Positions 1 through 7,607 of a stretch of 64,000 bases of DNA are shown here, piece by piece (positions within the stretch are counted from its first letter, which is position 1; each line of letters begins with the position of its first letter). The notes beneath the pieces were generated by a model that was given only the letters and a program-made list of their open reading frames with translations, was not told where the DNA came from and searched no databases. A program made the position numbers and the translations under genes. The DNA comes from Halovivax gelatinilyticus. GTDB taxonomy: Archaea; Halobacteriota; Halobacteria; Halobacteriales; Natrialbaceae. Location: NCBI RefSeq assembly GCF_024300625.1, contig NZ_CP101322.1, forward strand, positions 75,992-139,991, written 5' to 3'.

Positions 1-34
1 TCTTCACCGTTCAATAACCTATCCCCCTCACTCG

Positions 35-1180
35 TCACGGGTAGAGACGAGGCAGAGTGAACTTGTGGAACTCGACAAGGTCGTCGGCGACCTGCTCGGC
101 CAAGCGGTGATCGGCAAGGCGTTCGGGGTCGTACTCCGCCGCGATTTGGACTCGGTCAAAATCACCAAGTGCATCCGCTCCTTTCAGAACGGTGGTCATC
201 TCTGACGGTTCGTCCACCCGATCGATGACGTTGAAATTCCAATCCGTGCATAGCAACGCCCACTCGTGTTCGGTCAGGAACTCAACGATCTCGTCGGCGC
301 ACTCGATAAGCATCTCACGTGATGCTTCGCTTTGCTTTGGGCTTACAGAGTAGCCGACACGCATGGCGGGCGTCCGGCGGCCTTCGACGCAGAAGGCAAC
401 GAACAGGTAGTGCTGGTTTTTGTTGTTGATCGCGAACTCCGGCTTGCCGTAGGCGATCCACAGATGGGTAGGGACGAATTTCATCTCGCCTGGAAACCGG
501 TTGAAGTCCTGGGAGATGCCGTCACGCCACATGTTTTTCGCCTGAAGACCGCTTTCGCTGAGGCGTCCTTCGACGTCGCGGTGAAACCGCGCGATGTACC
601 TGTGATACTGCTTCGAGAGTTCCCAGACGGTGGGTAAATCGTCGAGCAATTGGTCCGGAAAGCCGGTGAACGGCACGTAGCCTTCCTCTTCGAGCTTCGA
701 TCGTAGCAGGTCTAGAAGTCCCTGCTGGGATTTCGAAAGTTTCGAGCGATCACATCGGGAGATACCGATCGCTATCTCTCTCCACCCCAGCCATTCTGCG
801 TGTTCGAGGTCGAGATCATCGAGCGAGGCGGGTTGTGAGTCGTGACCTGAGACGAGAAACAGGTGTTTCTGGGCTCGTCCGAATCGTTGCAGGTCGTCGT
901 GTTCCTCTTGTAGTTGCTCGGGGTCGAACTCCGTGCCGAGTTTCGCCTCGATCATGACGGTCGTCCGGTCATCCTCGATGGTTACGTCTGGGATTCGTGT
1001 CGCGCGCGGATCGATACGGTCGTGAAACTCGATTCGCACGTCGTCGGAGAACGCGTCGTCAGGTAATTCGAGTACCTCTGCCAGCACCGGCGGCCCGATG
1101 AGTTCGAGGATTCCAAAAACGATCCGTGTCAGGTCGTCCTCGCTCTCGACGTCTAAGTATCGTGCGAGCGTTGTTGACAT
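35..1180 (-). CDS. PD-(D/E)XK nuclease-like protein
   Basis: Predicted 381-aa soluble protein. Near the N-terminus it has a spaced acidic motif typical of the PD-(D/E)XK fold: IPD (D65), then a short hairpin leading to IEAK (E78, K80). This suggests a metal-dependent nuclease or a catalytically related defence or repair protein. The C-terminal two thirds, with several Trp and aromatic positions, match nothing I recognise. An in-frame ATG lies 15 nt upstream, but a TATA-like box at 1201-1210 is 25-28 nt from the ATG chosen here, which fits a leaderless mRNA. The gene stands alone on the minus strand, next to an 89-aa hypothetical gene. The nuclease call rests on the motif and its predicted strand context only. 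Confidence 0.7.
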   Translation of the reverse strand: MSTTLARYLDVESEDDLTRIVFGILELIGPPVLAEVLELPDDAFSDDVRIEFHDRIDPRATRIPDVTIEDDRTTVMIEAKLGTEFDPEQLQEEHDDLQRFGRAQKHLFLVSGHDSQPASLDDLDLEHAEWLGWREIAIGISRCDRSKLSKSQQGLLDLLRSKLEEEGYVPFTGFPDQLLDDLPTVWELSKQYHRYIARFHRDVEGRLSESGLQAKNMWRDGISQDFNRFPGEMKFVPTHLWIAYGKPEFAINNKNQHYLFVAFCVEGRRTPAMRVGYSVSPKQSEASREMLIECADEIVEFLTEHEWALLCTDWNFNVIDRVDEPSEMTTVLKGADALGDFDRVQIAAEYDPERLADHRLAEQVADDLVEFHKFTLPRLYP

Positions 1181-1200
1181 GCGATTCACTACCATTCCGA

Positions 1201-1210
1201 GCTATATTAG
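1201..1210 (-). promoter_or_regulatory. TATA box of the PD-(D/E)XK-like gene
   Basis: Read on the minus strand this is CTAATATAGC, about 26 nt before the ATG at 1180. That is the usual haloarchaeal TATA spacing for a leaderless transcript, and it decides between the two possible start codons. Confidence 0.5.
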
Positions 1211-1289
1211 CGCCTGAGACGACTCTCGGCATTCGTGAACAACGGTCGTCTGGTTCCCGCTCGGACTGCACAACTGGAACGAACTCGTC

Positions 1290-1559
1290 TTAATGCTGGT
1301 ACGGACACACCTCGTATCCCTCCCGCTGAAGCTTCTCTTCGGCACTCGTGATGCCGAACTCCGTCTCGATCCGGTCGCCCTCGTAGGGAACGTCCGCCGT
1401 GGCAAACAACTCGAACTCACCGTCTGTCGTCTCTCGGAAATAGTACAGCCAGTGACGACCGGTTGCGTCCCACGTATCCACGCGAACAGTCGACTGATCG
1501 TCCTCGGTCTCGAGTTCGCACACATCGTATCCCATAATCATCTCGAGCTGGTCATACAT
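1290..1559 (-). CDS. hypothetical 89-aa protein
   Basis: Small acidic protein with alternating aromatic and hydrophobic residues (HWLYYF, FELFATADV) that suggest a beta-rich domain, ending in CPYQH. No family recognised. An internal Met (MGYDV, residue 9) is an alternative start. It reads toward the nuclease-like gene with about 100 nt between them, so the two might be co-transcribed. Acidic composition and codon use are haloarchaeal, which supports a real gene. Confidence 0.5.
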   Translation of the reverse strand: MYDQLEMIMGYDVCELETEDDQSTVRVDTWDATGRHWLYYFRETTDGEFELFATADVPYEGDRIETEFGITSAEEKLQREGYEVCPYQH

Positions 1560-1704
1560 TCATAACGTTTCTCGCCGTCAACTCTTCGGACGTTCCGGAC
1601 ACGACGAGCGCTTCAACTGTGGGTAAGAATTTGGAACGGATAAGGAGATCCGCTTAATAAATCCTTCTTGAGACTTCGAAGCGGTTCAGATTGTGCGGAC
1701 AGAA

Positions 1705-1711
1705 TTATATC
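1705..1711 (+). promoter_or_regulatory. TATA box of xseA
   Basis: TTATATC lies 26-31 nt upstream of the ATG at 1736 and supports that ATG over an upstream TTG at 1691. Confidence 0.5.
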
Positions 1712-1735
1712 CTGTGTCGAGAATGCAAACCAGTG

Positions 1736-2971
1736 ATGGCGGGCACCGACGAGGGATCGACGACGGTCGAAACGGCTGAGCTTGCGTCTTCGGCGTGGTC
1801 GGTTTCCCGGTTGAACGGCGAGATCGAGGCGGTCCTGGATCGCGCCGGCGATCGATTTCCGACCTACGTGGTCGGTGAAATCGCGGAGGTGAATCGCTAC
1901 GACTTCGGGACGTTCTTCGAGCTTCGTGATCTTGAGGACGAAGCTGTGATCTCCTGTCTGGCCTGGAGCTTTGCGGTTGACGGGTTCGACCGTGAACTCG
2001 AAAATGGTACTGAGGCGATTGTGCGCGCATCAGTTGACTTCTACCCCGAACGCGGCGACACGCAACTGGTCGTCAGCGACTACTGGCCGGTCGGCGATTC
2101 CGACCGGTCGCGTGAGCTTGCCGAGCTTCGATCGGCGCTCGAAGCGGAAGGGTTGCTCGACGAGTTACAAAAACAATCCCTCCCGGAGTATCCCGACTGC
2201 ATCGGCGTCGTCACCTCGCTCTCGGGGTCCGCTCGCGAGGACTTTGTTAGCGCCGTTCGATCCAGGTGGGCACACACGTCGATCAGGCTTTGCGGCGCGA
2301 CCGTGCAGGGTGAGAACGCGGTCCCCTCGCTGGTCGGGGCGATCCAGACACTCGAGTGGGACGCGTACGTTGACGTGATCGTCGTCACTCGCGGAGGTGG
2401 CTCCGATACCGATCTCTGGTGTTTCAACGAGGAGGCGGTCGTCAGGTCGATCGCCGACTGCCTGACGCCGGTCGTCGTCGCCGTCGGTCACGAAGACGAC
2501 GAGACGCTGGCCGAGGCGGTCGCCGACCGCCGTGCGATGACACCCACCGACGCCGGGGTCACGACGACACCGAACGGGGCAGCCCTCAACGAATCGATTG
2601 GGCAACTTGAACGGTACATCGACGTCACGTACGACGGCCTGGTCGACGATCGATTGGGCACGTTAGAACGGCGTATCGAAAATGCGTTCAAGACGGTCAA
2701 GCACGAGGCGAAAACCGAGGCTGTGACGGCTCGAGCGGCCCGGGGTCGCGTCGGCGACCTTGAGGCGCGAATCGACCGGGCGTACGACCGACGCGTCGAG
2801 CGAGAACTCGAGACCCTCGACACGCGAATCGACACCGCGTACCGGGATCTGGAAACGGACGCACGGGTTGCGGCTGGCACCGCCGAAGCCCGGCGACTCC
2901 GAATCGTCGTCGCCGCGTTAGTTGCGCTTCTACTCATCGGAACGGCGCTCGTCCTCTTGTTGCTTCTGTAG
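1736..2971 (+). CDS. xseA: exodeoxyribonuclease VII large subunit, with C-terminal membrane segment
   Basis: Catalytic subunit of exonuclease VII, which degrades single-stranded DNA into oligonucleotides in repair and recombination. The 411-aa protein begins with an OB-fold (VGEIAEVNRY, FFELRDLEDEAVISC) and continues with the XseA core: GVVTSLSGSAREDF, VVTRGGGSDTDLWCFN, VAVGHEDDETLAEAVAD. A charged, coiled-coil-like region follows. The unusual feature is the last ~24 residues, a strongly hydrophobic stretch (VVAALVALLLIGTALVLLLLL) that looks like a membrane anchor, which bacterial XseA lacks. The predicted small subunit xseB follows after 75 nt. The start is set by the TATA box at 1705. Confidence 0.9.
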   Translation: MAGTDEGSTTVETAELASSAWSVSRLNGEIEAVLDRAGDRFPTYVVGEIAEVNRYDFGTFFELRDLEDEAVISCLAWSFAVDGFDRELENGTEAIVRASVDFYPERGDTQLVVSDYWPVGDSDRSRELAELRSALEAEGLLDELQKQSLPEYPDCIGVVTSLSGSAREDFVSAVRSRWAHTSIRLCGATVQGENAVPSLVGAIQTLEWDAYVDVIVVTRGGGSDTDLWCFNEEAVVRSIADCLTPVVVAVGHEDDETLAEAVADRRAMTPTDAGVTTTPNGAALNESIGQLERYIDVTYDGLVDDRLGTLERRIENAFKTVKHEAKTEAVTARAARGRVGDLEARIDRAYDRRVERELETLDTRIDTAYRDLETDARVAAGTAEARRLRIVVAALVALLLIGTALVLLLLL

Positions 2972-3046
2972 AGAGTAATGGAGGATCGGGTGGAGCGTAG
3001 GTTGCACGTCCTGTAGATTCATGGTGACCGGCACACATCGTGACGT

Positions 3047-3259
3047 ATGACCCCTGACGTTGATATCAAAGGCAGGATCGAGCGTCTGGAGGAGATTGCT
3101 GAGACGCTCGAGGACGGTGAGATTGGATTAGATTCCGCGAAGGAACTCCGTGTAGAGGCCGATGATCACCTTGAAGCGCTGCGCGACGCGCTTGACGCAG
3201 GTGATGGTGACATCATCGAGATCGACAGCAGCGACGCCGACGTAGATGACTGGGAATGA
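3047..3259 (+). CDS. xseB: exodeoxyribonuclease VII small subunit
   Basis: 70-aa acidic, helical protein. It has the short two-helix pattern of XseB (IERLEEIAETLEDGEIGLD followed by a second helix) that packs against the XseA coiled coil. The length fits the family (60-85 aa), and the position directly after xseA confirms the assignment. The C-terminus is a run of acidic residues typical of halophiles. Confidence 0.85.
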   Translation: MTPDVDIKGRIERLEEIAETLEDGEIGLDSAKELRVEADDHLEALRDALDAGDGDIIEIDSSDADVDDWE

Positions 3260-3586
3260 CTGGAATGGGTACCCCCTTCGTCCGTGAGGGTATTTGATCA
3301 ATAGTTTCTGGTGGAATTGCATGGTGGACGGATTCACCTGAAGGTTCGGCGATCGTAGAACCCTTTTGCAGGCTGCTGACTCGAAATATGCGAGGTGGAA
3401 TCAGCTTCAGGGTGGGTTTTGATGCGAGAAAGAGGTGGTGGGGGAATAGTCGCGTCGTGCTGCTTCGGTGTTGCTTGTACGTGATTCGCTCGTGACGGTT
3501 GGTGGATTGATTATGGCGAGGGTAGAGCTTGATCTCAGGGCAGAGGTTTTTAAGTAACCCTTTCATTTACTGTTTGCTGTTTAACA
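3260..3586. other. intergenic stretch without a gene
   Basis: AT-richer than its neighbours, with no convincing coding frame on either strand. The right end carries a TATA-like TTTTTAAG at about 3547-3554, roughly 35 nt before the ATG of the next gene, so it holds at least that promoter. Confidence 0.6.
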
Positions 3587-4114
3587 ATGGAGCAAAAATC
3601 CACAAATGACACAGCAGCACAGAGCGGTTCAAACAAGCCAGCAGAAAATATTGCGTTCCGCATCGATAACCGTCGTCGTGAAGGCGAAAGTCGTGAGGAC
3701 GTCATTAATCGATGTCTCGATGAAACTGTTGAATCAGTCACTCTCGAAGAGGTCACCGCTGCAATCGAAGAAGAGTTTGACGAAATCTCTTGTGTACGGT
3801 TCGCTGCGCACGTGCCTATCGATGAAACGGGGTTGGTGATCTTCACCGTCCATACCCCCGAAGCGTTCGACTTCGATGAGCGTGAATTCGCTTTCGGGAC
3901 CGATCGGTATCGACTCGTCTTCCCGGACATAGATGGGTTAGATCGTGAGTACGAGTTTGGGGTCGAGGCGTCCGAATTTTCGCCGGGAGACGAGCGGTTG
4001 TCCGACTACACGCATGTGTACCGAGCGGACCACTTCGAGTCGTTGGCGCCACTGACGTTCGCCGAAGGGCTCGAAAGTCTGCGTACCCGATTCCGCGACG
4101 AGCTCAACGCGTAA
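3587..4114 (+). CDS. hypothetical 175-aa protein
   Basis: Soluble acidic protein with no recognised family. The Ser/Asn/Gln-rich first ~20 residues look disordered. A charged helical part follows (RREGESREDVINRCLDE, which resembles the helix of small CopG- or antitoxin-like haloarchaeal proteins), then a beta-rich C-terminal half (FDFDEREFAFGTDRYRLVFP). It has its own TATA-like box about 35 nt upstream and stands alone between intergenic regions. The lower GC at its 5' end suggests it belongs to the accessory part of the window. Confidence 0.6.
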   Translation: MEQKSTNDTAAQSGSNKPAENIAFRIDNRRREGESREDVINRCLDETVESVTLEEVTAAIEEEFDEISCVRFAAHVPIDETGLVIFTVHTPEAFDFDEREFAFGTDRYRLVFPDIDGLDREYEFGVEASEFSPGDERLSDYTHVYRADHFESLAPLTFAEGLESLRTRFRDELNA

Positions 4115-4190
4115 GCGGAATCCGCCGACTCTTTTTTCACCAACCGAGAAGGTCGCTCGCACGGGGTGTTTGGATAAGTGACAAGTACAG

Positions 4191-4224
4191 GGTCGTGGTG
4201 GATTCCGACGGGTTCACCACGACC
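4191..4224. promoter_or_regulatory. 10-bp perfect inverted repeat before the Tat-protein gene
   Basis: GGTCGTGGTG (4191-4200) and CACCACGACC (4215-4224) form perfect 10-bp arms around a 14-nt loop, ending 9 nt before the ATG at 4234. It could be a 5'-leader hairpin that affects translation or an operator for a dimeric regulator. Confidence 0.55.
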
Positions 4225-4233
4225 TGAGAGACA

Positions 4234-5136
4234 ATGTATACGACCGGTGAATCGGATGTGAATCCGAAACGGCGCGCAATACTCGGTGCGGTGGGTGGTG
4301 TGGCTGGGCTGTCTGCACTCGCGGATCCTGCACTGGCACAGGATGAGAAATGTCCGGAGTGGGATCCATCTTACAGAGGACGGACCTGCACACTCACATG
4401 CAACGAACTTCCGGGAGAGCGTGGCGACGGCAAAAAGAAGCCATGGTACGAGTCGAAGCTCACCTTCCATAACTGTTCGACCTGTACTCGATTGATCGGT
4501 GCTCGGGTAACGGACGGGCACATTAGTGACAAGCGCGAGTCGGAACCGCACGTATCCGACCAGTCGAGTGTACTCTCGTACCATATCGAAGCAGGGGAGC
4601 GAAAGACGTTCTGGTACACGGGTAGCATCAATAATTTCGATCTTTCAGAACCGGCGGACATGAACGTCGCTATCACGCAGCGGTCGGTCGAACGCGCCCC
4701 GACCGAACAGTGTTACCGACCAGATCCCGATGCGAAACGGACGACCAAACGGGAGAAAACGTGCCCGGAAGGTGATCCGGAAGCAGGTGGGCGGACGTGT
4801 TCGCTCAAGTGTGGTGAACTCTCACCAGAGTTCCATGAGGGGAAGAAGAAACCGTGGTACGAATCGGCGATCACGTTCCAGAACTGTTCGAGTTGTACTC
4901 GCAAGATAGCGGTCGGTGTCAGCGACGGGTCTATTCACGAAGATAAATCGGTCGAGCCGGACGCCGGCCATCATGCAGGGAGTGTTAGCTATCACCTGAA
5001 GGAAAACGAACGGAAGACGTTCTGGTTTACCGGCAGCGTTGGCTTCCTCGATCTCTCCGAACACGCGGACATGAACGTCGCGATCAGCCAGCGATCGATC
5101 GAATACGCACAATCTTCACGTTGCTACCGGCCCTAA
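4234..5136 (+). CDS. secreted protein with two copies of one Cys-rich domain
   Basis: 300-aa exported protein. The N-terminus resembles a Tat signal: RR at residues 13-14, a hydrophobic stretch GAVGGVAGLSAL, and a likely cut after ALA at 35. The mature part is an internal tandem duplication, roughly residues 40-160 and 176-300. Both halves share the order CPE-x-DP, GRTC-x-L-x-C, KKPWYES, TF-x-NCS-x-CTR, SYH, RKTFW-x-TGS, ADMNVAI-x-QRS and a final CYRP. Each repeat has about six Cys, so disulfides or metal binding are likely. Family and function are not recognised. A perfect inverted repeat precedes the start, and the 42-bp repeat array begins just downstream. Confidence 0.75.
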   Translation: MYTTGESDVNPKRRAILGAVGGVAGLSALADPALAQDEKCPEWDPSYRGRTCTLTCNELPGERGDGKKKPWYESKLTFHNCSTCTRLIGARVTDGHISDKRESEPHVSDQSSVLSYHIEAGERKTFWYTGSINNFDLSEPADMNVAITQRSVERAPTEQCYRPDPDAKRTTKREKTCPEGDPEAGGRTCSLKCGELSPEFHEGKKKPWYESAITFQNCSSCTRKIAVGVSDGSIHEDKSVEPDAGHHAGSVSYHLKENERKTFWFTGSVGFLDLSEHADMNVAISQRSIEYAQSSRCYRP

Positions 5137-5201
5137 GAATAGAGAAATACTCTCAGCAACACCATTTCAACCTGCTTGAACAGCGTTCACGACAATCCAC
5201 C

Positions 5202-5453
5202 TTCAACCGTGAAACTCTGCGCTTCACACGAAATACACCCACCTTCAACCGTGAAACTCTGCGTTTCACACGGAATACCCCCTTCTTCAACCGTGAAACT
5301 CTGCGTTTCACACGGAATACCCCCTTCTTCAACCGTGAAACACTGCGTTTCACACGAAATACCCTCTTCTTCAACCGTGAAACACTGCGTTTCACACGAA
5401 ATGCTCCCTCCTTCAACGGTGGAACTCTGTGCTTCACGCGGAATACCGTGATT
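5202..5453. repeat. array of six 42-bp tandem repeats, each with a 7-bp-arm palindrome
   Basis: Units start at 5202, 5244, 5286, 5328, 5370 and 5412, a period of exactly 42 bp. A worn seventh copy lies just upstream near 5165. Each unit contains GTGAAAC-NCTGC-GTTTCAC, a dyad with 7-bp arms and a 5-nt centre. The four central units have perfect arms, while the first and last have mismatches. The 42-bp period equals four turns of B-DNA, so all dyads face the same side of the helix. This suits iterated protein binding sites (transposase, partition or replication-type iterons) or a set of hairpins. No unique spacers are present, so it is not a CRISPR array. Confidence 0.9.
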
Positions 5454-5799
5454 CAATGGACAAGTATCTAACTCGCCCCCCTCCCAAGTTTTGAGGAATT
5501 GATGCTATAATTCACATTCTTATAGAGAAGGTTTCTAAAGGGTGAATTTTGTAGAAGAGAGATTTCAATTTGGGTCAGTTACTGTCCAATTGCGTTACTC
5601 GATCACGCAAGTTACGCTGGGTTGTGAACGTCAAAACCAGCCGAGGGCAGTGAGGTTTTACGTGACGTTTCGTAACTAGAAGGGTCGAGGTGTTCGAGAT
5701 GCATATCCTGTGTGGAATTGAGGGTTGAATCTTCATTGCGTTTTATTTTATCAATTGGGCAAACGCTTTTCCTTGGCGAACCGGCCAATTTCAATTGCA
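5454..5799. other. AT-rich leader region of the transposase gene
   Basis: No credible gene. It contains an AATTCAC / GTGAATT inverted repeat (5509-5515 and 5542-5548) that echoes the GTGAA arm of the array, and an imperfect inverted repeat (5627-5638 with 5654-5669; 7+5 bp). An AT-rich box TTTTATTTTA near 5742-5751 lies about 50 nt before the transposase ATG and may be its TATA element. Confidence 0.5.
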
Positions 5800-7605
5800 A
5801 TGGCAGAAAAATCACCAGAGAAACCTACTGTCGTACATGCAGACCTGGCAGCGAAAGATCTCGGGGTCCCAGTGTACTACAGTGCAACCCTCGATGTTAG
5901 TGAGGGTAACACAGATACCGGGACAAATATCGAAGAACGGGGTGCTGACGTTACGGTCTCCCATCCAGTTGCTGATCCCGCGGAATTACGACGCAGAGCC
6001 CACATCACTGCACAACTTGCCATTTACAACCGCGACCTTTGGGACGTCGAGAGAAGTCCGGAAGCGTTCGATACAGCAGTAATCGATGTCGCTGAGAGGG
6101 TATTCGAGGCGTTCGAGATCGACGTTGGAACGTTACCAATCGAACGCCCATACACGTACGCGATCCTGGTTCACGACGTCTGGAAAATCGACTCGATGCC
6201 AGGACTCCGTCAATACCTGCAGGACCATCCATCTACCGCAAACCGGATTGGCCTAGCAGAGGTGCCGAGTACCGCATCGTTCTATCGACGCCGGAACCTC
6301 CTTCGAGAGGCTCGGTTGCGATCAGTTTTCGCTGCGGTAAGTGAGTGTATCGTTCACGCGATTTGGCGATCAGGCCATCCGCTCCCCGAAGAAATAATTG
6401 ACCGATGGGAACTCGACACTACACCGGTCGTCACGGAGTTTGATATCTCTCCAGAGACACGCGATGAAGCGCTGCGAAACTGGGCGCGAGAACTTCTTGC
6501 AGACGCGAGTACTGCTCTCTCATTTAATCGAGATTCATCTCGTGTCTCGTATTCGATCGAGCAGTACATCGGTTTGCTCGCACACAGCACATTACAACAA
6601 GTCGGTCTCACGCGAGCACAGAATACCGCGGGTTGGGTATTCGGCGACGCAGTCGTTCCAGGTGGTGATGGTCTACTCAAGCACATCACCGCCTTAGATC
6701 TGGACAAGATTGAATCGCAGTTTGCGACCGCTCACAGCCAGGTGTTTGATCGATTCGCCGCCCGCGGCCTATTTGACGATCCGATCGATCTCGCGTTCGA
6801 CACGACCGAAATCATTTGGTGGGGAGATGAGATGGATGCGACAATTGGCAAACGACGGCCGGAAAAAGACGCGACACCCAAATGGGTGTTCGCGCTCCTC
6901 GTCGGATTCAACTCCGATGTCAGGGTGAATTTCGGAGCAGTGCACGTGAGAAGCAAAGATCGACACGCGAGCGTCCTCGAAGAGTTGCTCTCGACTGCCA
7001 CCGCGAACGCTGAACCCAGGTACGCATTCTGTGACAAAGAGTTCTACGACGGCTCAGTGATTGAAGCGCTGCGGACAGGCCTTGGGAAACAGTGGGTGAT
7101 TAAAGCTCAAAATTACGATTCGATCGAGGATTTCATTAAGAAAACTCCATCAGATGAACCCGGGTTCATAAAAGAAATTGAAGCAACGAGCGCAAAACCC
7201 CGACCTAACGCGTTCGCCATCCCAAAAAAGCTGCACAGGCAACAAACGCTCATCAACTTCAGGACTACTGACCAAGTGCTCGATCCTGATGGGAGTGCAA
7301 GCACTCATACTGTCTATCTCACCGATATGGATGACGTAGAGACGACACCAGAGGTTATCAAATTCCGGTACGACTACCGATGGAACGTTGAAACAGCCAA
7401 CCGTCAGTTTAAACGGGTACTCCCTAACACAGCCAGCCAGAACGTGCGAGCCCGGATTTACTGTGCCAATATTGCGACACTGTTCATTAACTGGCACAGC
7501 CTGATCAACCGCACGCTCTCACCAACGTACAATCTTCCCCTCACCGTTACACGGAACGAGTTACTCACCGCGATCCGTGACGTGGCGTTTACAGAGACGG
7601 AGTAA
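5800..7605 (+). CDS. IS4-type DDE transposase, large form
   Basis: 601-aa protein with an RNase H-like DDE catalytic domain in its second half. The triad is readable: D334 (FDTTEI), D412 (FCDKEF) and E531 in YDYRWNVETANRQFK, which matches the IS4 signature Y-(2)-R-(3)-E-(6)-K exactly. The first ~300 residues form a helical DNA-binding-like region and make the protein longer than typical haloarchaeal IS4 transposases. All catalytic residues are present and the frame is uninterrupted, so it may be active. ATG 5800 is chosen because the upstream extension is not acidic and overlaps promoter-like sequence. A PCNA-like clamp gene starts 2 nt after its stop, implying one transcript. No clear terminal inverted repeats were found, so it may be a domesticated or non-standard transposase. 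Confidence 0.9.
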   Translation: MAEKSPEKPTVVHADLAAKDLGVPVYYSATLDVSEGNTDTGTNIEERGADVTVSHPVADPAELRRRAHITAQLAIYNRDLWDVERSPEAFDTAVIDVAERVFEAFEIDVGTLPIERPYTYAILVHDVWKIDSMPGLRQYLQDHPSTANRIGLAEVPSTASFYRRRNLLREARLRSVFAAVSECIVHAIWRSGHPLPEEIIDRWELDTTPVVTEFDISPETRDEALRNWARELLADASTALSFNRDSSRVSYSIEQYIGLLAHSTLQQVGLTRAQNTAGWVFGDAVVPGGDGLLKHITALDLDKIESQFATAHSQVFDRFAARGLFDDPIDLAFDTTEIIWWGDEMDATIGKRRPEKDATPKWVFALLVGFNSDVRVNFGAVHVRSKDRHASVLEELLSTATANAEPRYAFCDKEFYDGSVIEALRTGLGKQWVIKAQNYDSIEDFIKKTPSDEPGFIKEIEATSAKPRPNAFAIPKKLHRQQTLINFRTTDQVLDPDGSASTHTVYLTDMDDVETTPEVIKFRYDYRWNVETANRQFKRVLPNTASQNVRARIYCANIATLFINWHSLINRTLSPTYNLPLTVTRNELLTAIRDVAFTETE

Positions 7606-7607
7606 CC

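Noticed and set aside
5202-5453. CRISPR array
   Set aside because: Whole 42-bp units repeat, with no unique spacers and no cas genes. The similarity to halophile CRISPR repeats is limited to a GTTTCA-like stretch.
5121-5471. Open frames on both strands across the 42-bp repeats (14-residue peptide repeats)
   Set aside because: 42 is divisible by three, so any stop-free frame stays open through every copy. Several frames are open at once, none is acidic, and no start with promoter spacing is seen.
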